DNA of 64,000 nt from Campylorhamphus procurvoides (taxonomy: Eukaryota > Chordata > Aves > Passeriformes > Dendrocolaptidae): the NCBI GenBank assembly GCA_013396655.1, contig WBMV01002667.1:792675-856674 (forward strand), given 5' to 3'. The translations under genes and the position numbers were made by a program. Positions 24,961-36,680 of the stretch are shown in pieces. Position 1 is the first letter of the stretch. The number at the start of each line of letters is the position of its first letter. A model generated the notes under the pieces. That model was given only the letters and a program-made list of their open reading frames with translations. It ran no database searches and had not been told where the DNA came from.

Positions 24961-26934
24961 TAAGTCACTGCAGAGCAGCAATGGGTGTGGGTGTTGAGGA
25001 GTTAAGGAGCACTGGATCCTCCTGCAACCCTTGGCTCCAGAGTAAGCTGTTGGCCTCATCCAACCCAAAGGACAGGAGCCAGCAGGTGGTCTCCTCCTCA
25101 AGCCCTTCCCGGAGTGGGTTCCCCATTTGCTCATCCCCTGGACTTGGCTCCTGGGACTTTGGGAGTCCTATAGCTCCTGCTCTCGTGGCGACAGTCAGGG
25201 ATCCTGTGTGCATCACCTTCCTGCTGCTCAGCTCACCAGGTGTCATGATCTTGGCAGCTACTGATGGCACCAACTGCCCATACAGAGGAATCCCAAGTGC
25301 AGTGTTTTTCTCCCCAAACTCAAGAGCGAGTGTGTGATGCAGCAGCTCTGCTAATCACATTCCTTTCCATGCCTTAAGAGATGACTCCTTGTAAGGCAGT
25401 GGCCTCTTTTCCTCCCCTTTTATTATCGTAGATCATTTTTAATGCTGCGCCGACCTGTCAAGCTTCCCCTGGCTCCATGTGAGCTATTACAAAGGACTTA
25501 GAACAGATACACAGAGGGAGGTCTTGCTGGGTGGTGCAAAAGCCCCAGCAAAGGAAGAAATAACAGTGCTGTGATGTCTCCTGAGCCCCTGGGATGCTGA
25601 TCAGCCTAGACAAGGGCCAAAGGCTCACAGACACTTCCCCTCACACATGTTCCAAGGGATGCGGGAGCAGCCGAGTTGGACTGCAAGGCTGATCCAGCTG
25701 TGCTCAGCTTTGCTGACAGCCCCTGGCTCCTGCCCCCTCCCTCCACAGCAGCCCTGAGAAAATATTTGCAGCTTATAAAAGCAGTGAAAATGGGATTGAT
25801 TTACTGTAGCAACATCTCAAAGCATGAAGTGGCACTTTTACACTCACATCACCCATTAGACATCTGAAGACATCAGCACAGCCCATTTCATTTTTAAAGA
25901 CATACAAAATGCTTGGAGGAAGCCATTTGACATCCCCATTCTGGGAGCTGTGATAGCATGCTGGGAATAATATAAATGCATCAGAATTCTCACGTCTTGT
26001 CGTTCCGGTCCCCGTTGTGTCAATACACTGCTAAAGAGCTGTGAGTGTCACTCCGTAATTTTCCTGTGTGTCACAGCTGCTGAAGGAGCCGCTCATGGAC
26101 AGTGCCCCTAAATCAAAGTGACAGCCACAGCCACATCTGGGTGCTCCAGTCCCACGTGCCAGCAGCATCTTGTGGAGGTGTCAACAGCATCCCACAGGAG
26201 ATGCAGCAGCTCCCTCCATCTGAGCCATTTCCAGGGGTAGCACATTTGAGCAGCCCCTCTTGCCCAAGTGGAGGCACCTTGGTCAAGGAGCTTGCCTGAA
26301 AATGAGCTCTGGAGGCCTCCAAAATCACTGCCCTGCACTGGGCATCCTGTCTGCATACCAGTCTGGATGAGCACAGGGTGCATCATCCCTGGCTTGGGGT
26401 ACCCCAACACTCACCCTCCAGCTCCAGGTTTTTTTCCAAGAAGCAGCTCCCTATTGGAAACATTCACAACTTTTAATGGGATTAATCCATCCCTGGTGCC
26501 AGGGGAAGGAGCCTGACCATGTCTCTGCACCACAATAGCTGTGCTCCAATAGCGCCAGCCCTGATTTATTAACACAGAGATTTCACTGCCTGGCCACTGA
26601 CAAATGGCCACAATTTTACCCTTCCACCACCCAATCAATACCTCTTAATCAAATCCAATCACACCATAGTAATTAAGTGTCCAAAATAACCCCAAAGTGC
26701 TGGGGGTACCAGTGCTGGCTCAAGCTGGTGCTGGGAGCTATGGGAATTAATCACCTCTGTGCTGCCAGCACAGGGAGCCTGGTGCTTGGCAGGGGAGAAA
26801 GGGAGGCTGGATGTACAGGAACTATCCTAGGATACTTCTTATCATTGCTCCTGGATTGCTCCCTCACTTCCGCTGTGTTTGAGCCATTTCCTTACGGCTC
26901 CTTGGGGTTTTCACTACTCAGCTCTCACACTTCC

Positions 26935-27260
26935 ACTTAGTTTTAGAGCTATTTCTGCGCATGAATTATTCCCTGACACAGTTTTACAGCCTTGGTTATA
27001 TTTAGAGAGCTCGTTCATTGGGTGAGGCTCCTCGTTTTTCATTTCATTGGGGGAGATCCTCGGATTTCTGTATCCCATCTTTCAGGCTCCGGTTGATGTG
27101 TGCCTGCTAATTACATCGTGGGACACCAGATGAGGCCAAGCTCGCACTTCCTCTGTGTTCTGCAGCGATATTTATTTGTGATAAGACAGAAGGCAGCCGT
27201 AGGGAGATACGTCCCCCTGTGAATATTACGGCTGTATCAGCTGTGGAAGAGATTTCCATC
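26935..27260. promoter_or_regulatory. Candidate conserved non-coding element
   Basis: About 325 bp with GAATTATTCC, GCTAATTACATCG, GATATTTATTTGTGATAAG and several CpGs. It differs clearly from the flanking GC-rich DNA. Confidence 0.42.
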
Positions 27261-29232
27261 GTGGAAAGGGAAAAGCTGCTGCAGTGTGACCCAGAGCACT
27301 GTGTGATGTTTCTGTTTATTAAGAGTTTGGGTCTCTACTGCCACCTCTCTGGGGCTCTCCAGATGACTTTGTGGGACAAACGGAATCTCACAATCCTCAG
27401 TGAGTTCCCTAGGGGCTGTGGCACATTGTCTCTCCATCCTCATCAAGCTGGATGCTTCCTCTTCATCTTCCTCTCCTGTGTACCCACCTCTCATCACTCA
27501 GCTGCCTCTCTCGCTTCCATATCTTGAGATATTTTTAATGCAGCTCTGGATTTTCCTCCTCATCCTTTTGCCTTCCAGAAAATACTTGACTTTTCACTGC
27601 ATCATCAGCGTTTTCCAGGTACTCCTCTTGCAGGTGTTCCAGGAGCTCTTGGGAGCATCCCAGCAGCCCCCTTCCTGCATCCCCAGCCACTCACCCTTCT
27701 CTGGGTGCTGCTGACATGCCCCCACAGGCACCGTGACCTGTCACCAGCAGTGGCTTCGATGACCAGCCCCTCTCCTGGAGCTGCTCACCCAGCCCAGCAT
27801 CCCTGCACTGCCTTCAGAGAGGATGGCAGTGCTGCTGGAGCTGTGCCAGCTGCGGCAGCTGGAGCCTGGCAGATTTAAAGTCTTAATTGCCTGGATAATT
27901 AAAAATCTGAGGAAGTTTCCCCAAAGTGCAAAGCTGTCCCAGCCCAGTCGAGCGTGTACCATGCAGGGCGGTGGCCAGACACCACAGCTCTGCCTTCCCA
28001 TGAGCCCAGCCATGCTTGGGGGGTTCAGGGCGTGTTCGTTTCCACTCCTGTGGCTGGCAGTGAGGCAGAGCTGCCTGAACCCTTCTCCCAGGCAGGGATT
28101 TGATCCAAGTCCTGGACTAGGGATACCATACAGGCAGCTTCTGTAAACTGCATCACCATCCCATCACTTATCCCAGTGCAGGGAGGGCAATGCTGGAGAG
28201 CACAGGATCCATTTTGAGATCTATGTGCAGTTGGCTCCACGGGCCACGGAGAAGGTGCCATCAGGAACAAGTTTGATGAGCCACCAGCTGGGAAGGGAGA
28301 GCCAAGACAGGGACTGGGTCCAAATCCATCCTTGCTTGCATAAGCCAGAACTCTTGACAGCCACCAGTCAGGGGCACGACACAGGGAGGACTGTAATACC
28401 CAGTTTTGTGCACACAGTAACAGTGACTGCAGATTTACAGTTCCAATTAATTGTGAAAGTAAATTAGAGGCACCCAGGTGAAACCACAGACAGAGGGCAT
28501 TTTCTGTGTGCCACTCCTTCCTTGGCACTGGCCCATCCCTGCCCACCCCAGGAGGGAAGGGGTGCTCCAGCAGAGCTCAGTCCCCCCACCAAGGAAAGTG
28601 TTGGGAACACTGGTGTTTGTCCCCAAAGGCTGATGCTGCTCCCCTGTGTGGGTTGCCTGTCCCGGAGCCATTGACCCCCATGACTCCCACACTCCTCCTT
28701 GTGGCTTGATCCCCACACCCTGCCCCCCAGTTCCAGGGGGCTGATCCTGTTCGGATGCATGGCTCTCCAAGAACCCTCTGAGTAGCACAGGAAGCTGTAG
28801 ATCCCTGCCCACAGCGTCCTCGAAGGACATTGTCTCTCATGCTGGAGGTTCCATACTCCTCTACTAGCTCTCTTCACCAGCCCCCCAAGCCGTGAGTAGC
28901 ATCCACTTCCCAGAAGAGTGCTCCATCATCCCTGCTCACAGCGCATCCCAACTCCCTGTCATCAAGCAAATCTCATCACGTTCCCTCCTAACCTTTGTGC
29001 AAAGGTTGTGAGAAATACCAGGGCCATATTTCACAGGAAATATGAGTCTGAGTGGTCCCAGGCTGATATTGCCTCCAGAGGGGCTGAGTGGGACAGCCAG
29101 CTCTGCCTGCAGTGGGCATTCCCAACCCTTGGCCAGTGCTGCAGCAGCCACGTGGGGACGGCTTGTGGGGAAGGGACCAGCACTCTGTGGCTGGTTGCGA
29201 TGGATTAGGAAAGCTGGGCTTGCCTGTGCTGC

Positions 29233-29340
29233 CTTATCTGCCCAATAATTGAACGGAATAAGCTCTCTTATCTCTCTGGCCTGGCTTTTCCGTGACAGCC
29301 CCCTTATCTCACAGCCCTTGGAGATTATGAGCAGCAGCTG
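29233..29340 (-). promoter_or_regulatory. Cluster of three AGATAAG GATA sites plus E-box
   Basis: Three identical minus-strand AGATAAG motifs lie at 29233-29239, 29267-29273 and 29303-29309, spaced 34 and 36 bp. CAGCTG (29335-29340) is next to the last. GATA plus E-box pairing is typical of GATA/TAL-type enhancers. Confidence 0.5.
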
Positions 29341-29774
29341 AGCCTCTCGTGGAGGTGCTGCATCCATCCACTCCTGACAGGATTGGGTTTCCCAGCACAA
29401 TGCCAGAACACAGCCCCTTCTCTGCCCCCATCCTGCCCTAGAGATGCAGGTGTGACAGAGGGGCCGTCTGGGATGATGCTCCAGCCAAGTCTGTTGCAGG
29501 TTACAGCTGCAAGTCTGAGGCCCCATGGGAGAGTGGGTGCCTCTCCCCTCAGTAAAGATGGAACTGACCCCTTGGGAACAAATTCAGGGAACTAACCAAT
29601 TCTGCTTTCCTTTCAGTTGGCACCTTTCAGCACAGGCCCCCCCAGACCCTTCTATCAAGCAGCTTCACACAAAGATTATGGGGAAAAATACTGAATGTTT
29701 GGTGTTCTCTATTTCATTATTAATTATTGCGGATTCCGTGAGAAAATAAGTATAAAAGCAGCTATTAGTGAGTG

Positions 29775-29788
29775 CCACTAGAGGGCAA
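29775..29788 (+). promoter_or_regulatory. CTCF-binding motif
   Basis: CCACTAGAGGGCAA fits the CTCF core CCASYAGRKGGCR at essentially every position. It lies at the edge of an AT-rich block (29690-29770). Confidence 0.6.
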
Positions 29789-30169
29789 TGAGAATAGCAG
29801 TGGTCCAGGGGGCTCATGGCCAGGCTGCCAGTGGCACAGCCTCTGGATCTCTGGAGAACCCACCAAGAGTGAGCTCAGTCCCTGGTCTGGGGCACCCCAG
29901 TGCTCCACAGCCTCCTGCCATACCCAAGTGCACCTGAGGAACTCAACGGAGCAGAATACGAGCTGGTTTGCTCCTTGTTTTTCCACCCTAAACCTCTGGA
30001 TGATTCCCTTGGCCCAGACAATACCAGGGGAAGCTCTGCCGTGGCCGCGGTGCTGGCAGGGGCTGCTCAGTGATGCTCCACGTCTGCCCTCACTGAGCTG
30101 AGCAGTAATTGGGTCTCTTAGGTAAAACACAGGGATTGCAGGCGGCTGCAGCTGCACGGCTGATGGACC

Positions 30170-30500
30170 ACGGAGGAGGCATTAGCATGTAAAATGATGA
30201 CCATTAACTTGATTAAAGAAAGGACACAACACACATCTTGTTCTTGTATTGGAGCCGCTTCTTCCCATGAATCGTTGGTTGGGGATTTTGATTTCCTTAT
30301 GCAGGAGACAAAACACCTCGGAAGCGCTGGGTAATTGCTTGTGAGCTGAGTTTTTCTAGGCTAACCTAATCTTGCCGGGGATTTGCTTTTAGCCCCGATG
30401 TGAGGATGGATTTTCTTTAAGATCAGGAAGAAAAACACTGTCATGAATTAGCAGCAGAATAAATGACTTCTGAGTGCTGGATTTACATGAGCTCTTCCTA
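30170..30500. promoter_or_regulatory. Candidate conserved non-coding element
   Basis: Runs of ATTAGCATG, CATTAACTTGATTAA, TAATTGCTTG and GAATTAGCAG motifs with retained CpGs (GCCGCTTC, AATCGTTGG, CTCGGAAGCGC) in a moderately AT-rich block. Confidence 0.4.
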
Positions 30501-31164
30501 AGGGATGGCTAACCCAAAAAAGTCAGCCCCAATCCTACCTGCCAGACCCAAGGACCTGTTGGGATGGTGCAATCCTGACCACACTGTCAGCTCCTGAGAA
30601 ATCGACTGTACATGTGGAAAAACAGCTGGGCATCCCAGCCCAGGAGTACAGCATGGGAAAGTTGGTGTACAGAAAGTTCTTCTCAGTTCTCTTTCTCCTG
30701 GGCAGCATGTGGGGCTTGAGAGATGTCCACAGGTCCCTGGAGAGCAAACCCTGCTGCCTGTCCTTCCTCCATCCCTCTGCCAGCCTGGATGCCAGCATGG
30801 GTCAGTCAGGATGCCGTGGGAGCGGGCAGATGTGCTTGTAATTAGGACGCATCAAATCAGCTAAAGCTGAAAACAAAGAAAATTAGAGAAAATGAAGAGG
30901 AAATGAAACGGCTCACACAGATGCAGGGGAAATATTTTTAGTCCTTCGAAGTCCATGGTGTCTGTTTGGAAGAGTCCACGCTGAATCCTCCCAGGACTTG
31001 CTTCCTTTCAAATGGGGTTGCCATCTCCCAGTGCTGCAATTAGTCGTGTCCGTGCAGCTTCTGTTGAGTACAACCAAAGCACTTAATTTTCATTAAAAAG
31101 ATGACATTGAGAGCAGTTTTGAAGGACGGGCACAGGCACTGGTAACTGCGTTCCTGAGGATGGA

Positions 31165-31370
31165 ATAGGACACACAGATGCATAAATTACTGGGCTCCTT
31201 TTCCACACTCCTTCCTCTGCGTCTCTGCAAAGATTGACTTGATTGTAGGTGCCTCTCTGATATCTCTTTGTAAACCCTATTTACATTTGTGTTAGATAAT
31301 TCAGTATATCCATAAATTAGTGTTGAACATCAGTAGGTTTTATGGAAGCATTGCATAATCTCCGCCTCAT
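31165..31370. promoter_or_regulatory. Candidate enhancer with forkhead-like inverted repeat
   Basis: TGTAAA (31269-31274) and TTTACA (31280-31285) form a perfect inverted repeat with a 5-bp spacer, giving two forkhead-like half-sites. AT-rich flanks carry GATAATTC and ATAAATTAG motifs. Confidence 0.42.
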
Positions 31371-33344
31371 GGGTGTTCACGGCCCATCCCAGGATCCCAG
31401 CAGAGGCAGAGAAAGCCAGTGAGTGTTGGCAGCAAGGACACATCCTCCTGCCATCCCCTGGAGGCTCCCATCAATTTATGGCTGACCCACCACACGTCGG
31501 GCACTGCCCAAATCCAGAGGGACATTGGTAGCTCTGCTTGATTTAACTCTCCATAAGATGAGAAGTGATGGGGCTGTGTACACCTTGCTCAGCGTCACGC
31601 TGGGGCCAGCACTGCCCTTGCTCCAGGAGCATTTCCCTGCATTGGAGCAAGCCTGGAATGCCCCCAGACTCTGGACACCATGCTCCACACTTCAGCCCAT
31701 CCTATCCTGCCACTACGCTCCAGCATGAGCCCTGCCCTTGAAACCAAGGCTGGATTAAACAGGGTCATTTTTATTTTTCAAGTTTTCCATGTTCATGAAA
31801 GCAAAGATTCGTGTGGCTGAGCCTGAAGACAAACTGCTTCAAAGAGCAATTTTAATTGAAATGATAATGATGAAAGTTTTGCAGCCAAAATTGAAAAGTG
31901 CATTACTGCAACCCCTCCCTCCTCCTGTTACACGTCCATGCAGAGCAGCAACAAAAATAGGGGCCTTTTGTGAGAGTCTGTCTATGAGTGGTATCAGTTT
32001 CCTCAGTCCACGGATTATCTTTTTCTCTGCAAAAGTCACTAAGGGACTGCACTGTCCCAATTCTCTGCAGCTTTTCTCATGTTTCTTCTCTCCCTGTGCC
32101 ATCTGTGCAGTACTGGGGTCCCACCGGTCCACAGAGAGCCCCTCACCAGAGGCTGCAAAGCCACAAGTGTCCTTGAAAGAGTGAAATTTAAGAGGATTTT
32201 AAAAAGAGAAAGGCAGAGGTGTTCCAGGATGGCCCCCCAGGGATGGGATGGATGCCAGTGGGGTCAGGGTGGAGGCCCAAGGCCGTGCCCCCAGCTGGAC
32301 CACTGCTGGCTGCTGGCAGGAGCACAGAGCCAAAGGGAGTGAAAAGCTCCTCTGCTCCCCAAACAGAAAACGGCTGCTGGTTCCCCTCTCCTCGGCATTA
32401 ATCTCTGTCCCTCCTGGGAAATTACGCCACGATAAGTCTTTATTTCTCATGATGGCTTGCCAACTTTAATAACGATTTCGCGGGGGATGGGAGATGCTGG
32501 CAAGCCGGAACGTGGGCTGGAGGATGCTCCGCTCCTCCGGCACACACCGACAGGTCAGGACTGATTTATCCTCCTTCCCTGAGCCCTGTTTGTCCAGCTG
32601 CCAGGTAGGACCAAGTGAGTAACAATTTTCTCAGTAAATATAGTCTCCCCTTAATCCTCAGTCATCCCTGATTTCTTGGATAGAGTGAAACTGGATGGAA
32701 TGAAATGTGGGTCTTCAGACCCTCCCCTCAGAAGGGCTACGCAGTCACTGCATGTGTGGGAATGTAGGAATTTAGCAGTGCCAGGGAGTTTTATTGTTTT
32801 CTAACTCAATACAAGCCATTTGTACGACTGTGCTTAAGAACAATGGAATTTATGCTCAGTTCCCGCGGTACCGACTGGCAAATGTGAATAATCAAGTTTT
32901 CCTTTATTTGTGGAAGTAACTGAATGGCCAAATCCAATTACTCCTGGAAATTCTGCCGCTATGCAGAGAGCAGCCTGAGCCCCAAGTGCTTCTCTCCGAG
33001 CAGAGTGGCTGGTGCTCCTGGGGAGCAGCAGGATGCTCATGAGCCCACACTAGGCCACTCTGCTCCTGCTCCTCACCCGCTCCAAGGAGGAGGGAGTTGA
33101 GAACAGACATTAACTGTCCAGTGGTGTTTCTCAGTGGTATTTCTCAAAGAAATGCTGCCAAATAAACCCCAAAATGGCAATTCTGCTGCTTCTGCACCCC
33201 CTCATATGCAGCTCATTATGTGGGTCTGTAAGGGATGGAGAAAGGGCAGTGTGGGGCTCCTTAACCAGACCCGAGCTGGGGCTGCTCCACTTGCTGGGCA
33301 GTCAGGGCAGCAGAACAGCTTTGGTCAGATGAGCACCAAATGTT

Positions 33345-33690
33345 TTCGCAGGGAGTTACTATAGAAACTATCTCAACGCCTCTTTTTGTGCAGCCTCGTT
33401 GCTGCTAATAAATAGCCTCATTATTTTGCAAAAAGTGCTCGGGAAACAGGGAGCAGCATGACTCGGGCCAAGGCAGAATTAATGGTCGAAAATAGTGGGG
33501 CCATTTTTCCCTGTGCCGAGGAAAGCGGGGAGGCCGGGGCTCCATTAGGGAGAGTTATGGCTCATTTCTCTGCTTCTGCTGTATTTATGTTTTATGTATT
33601 CAAAAGTGATTTCAGCCACGATCCCAAATTACCAATTCCCACATTACATTAAACGGCTGTGAACAGGAATGCCTCCTGCCTATCAAAATA
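33345..33690. promoter_or_regulatory. Candidate conserved non-coding element
   Basis: About 345 bp with CTAATAAATAGCC, GAATTAATGGTCG, CAAATTACCAATTC and ACATTAAACGG. It keeps CpGs within AT-rich sequence. A 64-codon open frame runs through it but is not family-like. Confidence 0.42.
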
Positions 33691-36529
33691 AACCAGTGAG
33701 TGCCGTGCAGGGAGCCAGCTCCTCCCTGGAGCTTGCTGGCATGGCTAGAGGGACAATGCTTCGGGGGCTGCCAGGCTGATTCCAGGGCCATCAGCCGTGC
33801 CTAAGGCAGAGTATCCCTGATTTCCATCCACCTCAGTGGTCACAGCTGCCTTCATTTCTCTGCCTGGTGCCTTAAACCAAAACATTTCCTTTTCCCTTCA
33901 AGCCCCGGTGCCCCTGAGCAGCCCCAGAGAGGATCATTAAAATATTAACAAGAATAACACAACCATCCAGAGAGAAGCTAAAACACATATTGCTCTTTAT
34001 GTATTCACAGGTCCTGTTGATTCTCTCTTTCAATGCCATTCCACTCGCTGCTGGAGACATGTTCCATCCAGGCAGGGCTGGACCCTGGAATGCCCTGGGG
34101 AGTGAATGGGCTTGTAAAGTTTGCACTGGAGTCTTGGAACTTTGCGGACACCATCTCTCTGACCAACCAACTCCATCATCCTCCCATGGTTCACAACAAG
34201 ACCCCACTAGCACAGCAGTTCCTTGCCAATCCCACCCGTGCTGGAGACTCCCACAGCCTCTCTGGATCTGAGTAATTTTATCTGACTTGGGCTCGAGATC
34301 CAGCTCACTTGATCATCTGAAAAACCTCTGGATTTGGATACAGGCTCCATTACAAATACCACCTGCATCCTCCTACCCCCATGCAGTCCTACTCACAATC
34401 CTCCTCACGGTCCTCCTCACAGTCCTACATGCAGTTTAGCAGCGAGTCACTCTGGTGCATGAAAACTGAGTGATTTTAGGGAAAAGCTTCACCACCAGCT
34501 CTTGAACCATTGCTTCCTGACAGATCCCTGTCTGTCTCGCACTGTGGGGAGCATGACAGCTCCAATGGTTGGGTTGCAGTTTGCACCCCCCTGCTCTGGC
34601 TCCTACTAAAATGAATATTATCGCCCATGGATCCAAGAGGCAAATATTGCTCAAGAGAAGATGAGTTGGATATGCACTGTAATGGAAGCTGGAAGTTGGC
34701 AGTGCCCCCAGTAACCCCCAGTGTGGGCAGTGGATGTCTGCAGTCAGGGGCAGCCTCCGCATCCACCCACTTAAAAAACCTCTCACAGCCACAGTTTCCT
34801 CTGCTTTGTCCAAGAAAAGCCAGGCATCACTGTGATATTGTCCTACCATGTCTCTGTGTGTTGGCATTTTTTGAAGATCTGAAAGAAAACTAGAACTGAT
34901 CACACTGGTTTGCCCCTGGCAGGAGCCACCACAGACTAATAGGAAACATGGGTCTCCACAGCTCTTCTTGGGTATCACACTAATGACTTGTGTGGTGTAG
35001 ACCCAACATCACAATGGGAGGCAGCCAGGCATCAGCGAAAATGATGGGGACTATAATGAATCATTTGTCTTCCCTGAGAAGGAAGAGTGAGAAAACACAG
35101 ACCCTTAACTCTTCCACAGCTGCCTGTCGCTGCTGCCGGTGTTCCCAGGGTCCCCAACAGACAGGCAAGAGGGAGAAAAGGAGTACAGGAGACAGATGAA
35201 AGGACATCACCATGCTGGCATGTCCCAGTTTTCAGGATGGATGCAGGCTTGCTCTCCAGAACAGCCTGGCTGTCAGCAATTGCTTATTTTGCTGTTAACG
35301 ATACAGAACCACTTATGGAAAAAGATTTCACTTCCTCGATAATGCTAATAAAGTGGATTTGGCTTTCTGTGCTGCATCCTTCATCTGAAGGGCTGGAGAC
35401 ACCAGAGGCATGCAGGGAGCTGTGCCTCCAGTGCACAGTGGTGGTAAAATCCACATCTGTTTGGAGGCAGCTGACCAATCGGGGATGGAGCCCAATCCCT
35501 GCCCTGGGATGCTTTGGACCACAGTGCCTCTTCTCCCTGGGATGCCACTGCTTGATGTGACAGGCTGCCTCACCCAACCTCTTGGACCGGGAGGGATTCA
35601 TGGAGCACAAGAAGCCACACCACAAACCGTGACCACAAAGACATTCAGGTCTGGTGAGAGGCACCCCAGACCGGTGACAGGGGAGGGGATTGCAGCTGCC
35701 CCACGGCTCCAAACTCCCTGAGGTTACCCAGACTGGTGACAGCTGGGAATAAATTACAGCTCCCATCTAATCAACATGGCTCATCGTTTCCTGTTGAGCG
35801 AATTAAAAATCTTCCAGTGGCACACAGGAACACTGTGGCCCAACCTCGCGCCTGATAAATGTTCCTTTTGAATTTGCACACAATGGGGGAGTCAATTAAA
35901 CTTTTAACTTTCTTAATCCTCTAATTTATTTAAAATGCATTTGCCGAAAGAAAAGAAAGTGGAAGATTCTTTTCTTTTTGATTTTCTTAAGGGGAGCTGA
36001 TGTTAGAGACAGATAGTGCAGTGCAGCAAGCTCACCTCTAACGCTACCACTCAAACCAAGTCCTGCAGCTCGGGCTAAATTTCCCAACTTTCAGTGAAAT
36101 CTGGGATTCAACTGGGGCAGGAGTTTCCCTGGCAGAGTTCAGCAGCATAACCCCTATTGGAGTGGGCAGGAGGACCAGAGCTACCCTCCACCCAGCTCTG
36201 CTGCCATGTCATCACAACCCTCCCACTCTGCCTGTGCCCTGCCAACCTGCCAGCCCAGCACTCACCATCCCACAGGAGTTTCCCAGCCATGCAGACAGGT
36301 CCCATTAACTTCCACACTTCCCAGGGGAATTTGCATGGAACAGCTCAGCATATACATGCATCACAGCCCTACAAGCTTCCCAGGATTATTGTTATTGCCA
36401 TAATTACCAAAGGAATTAATAATGCTAAACCATCAAGAGGTAACGCACTGCAGGCTAACAAGCCGTATGACACATTGAAATGCTAGGAGGCATTTTCCCA
36501 GCAAAGACACACTCAGTATTTATCTGGGA

Positions 36530-36680
36530 TACTCATCCCTGGAAGTGTTCAAGGCCAGGGAGGACATGGCTTGGAGCAACCTGGTCTAGCAGAAGGTGTG
36601 CCTGCCCATGGCAGGGGGTGGAACTGGATGAGCTTTAATGTCCCTCCCAACACAAACCATTCTGGGATTCCATGATTCCA
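36530..36680 (+). mobile_element. CR1 LINE 3'-end fragment
   Basis: CATCCCTGGAAGTGTTCAAG, GGCTTGGAGCAACCTGGTCT, CCATGGCAGGGGGTGGAACT and GATGAGCTTTAATGTCCCTC are followed by the terminal octamer-like ATTCTGGGATTCCATGATTC. It is the only clear mobile element left of NPHP4. Confidence 0.93.

Larger units (their letters stand above)
20641..26934. other. Intergenic DNA with further AT-rich blocks
   Basis: Contains AT-rich candidate blocks at 21470-21610, 23560-23640, 23790-23960, 25340-25480 (with ACATTCCTTT, TEAD-like) and 25960-26050. Purine runs of GGA/GAG triplets lie at 21711-21735 and 23407-23437. No gene or mobile element supported. Confidence 0.55.
27261..30169. other. Intergenic DNA containing GATA and CTCF motifs
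   Basis: Mostly GC-rich with chance open frames. It includes the GATA cluster (29233-29309) and CTCF motif (29775-29788) listed separately. Confidence 0.55.
30501..36529. other. Intergenic DNA with many candidate regulatory blocks
   Basis: AT-rich blocks at 30835-30950, 31035-31110, 31165-31370, 32395-32490, 32790-32960 (AACAATGG, SOX-like, at 32839-32846), 33345-33690, 35270-35390, 35770-36000 and 36370-36490. A short degenerate CCTCCTCACRGT repeat lies at 34386-34430. No gene supported. Confidence 0.55.

Noticed and set aside
33458..33652. 64-codon frame inside the 33.3-33.7 kb AT-rich block
   Set aside because: Short, no splice or family evidence; block composition suits a regulatory element better.
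34436..34978. 180-codon minus-strand open frame
   Set aside because: Translation lacks any family-like pattern; no flanking exons or promoter.
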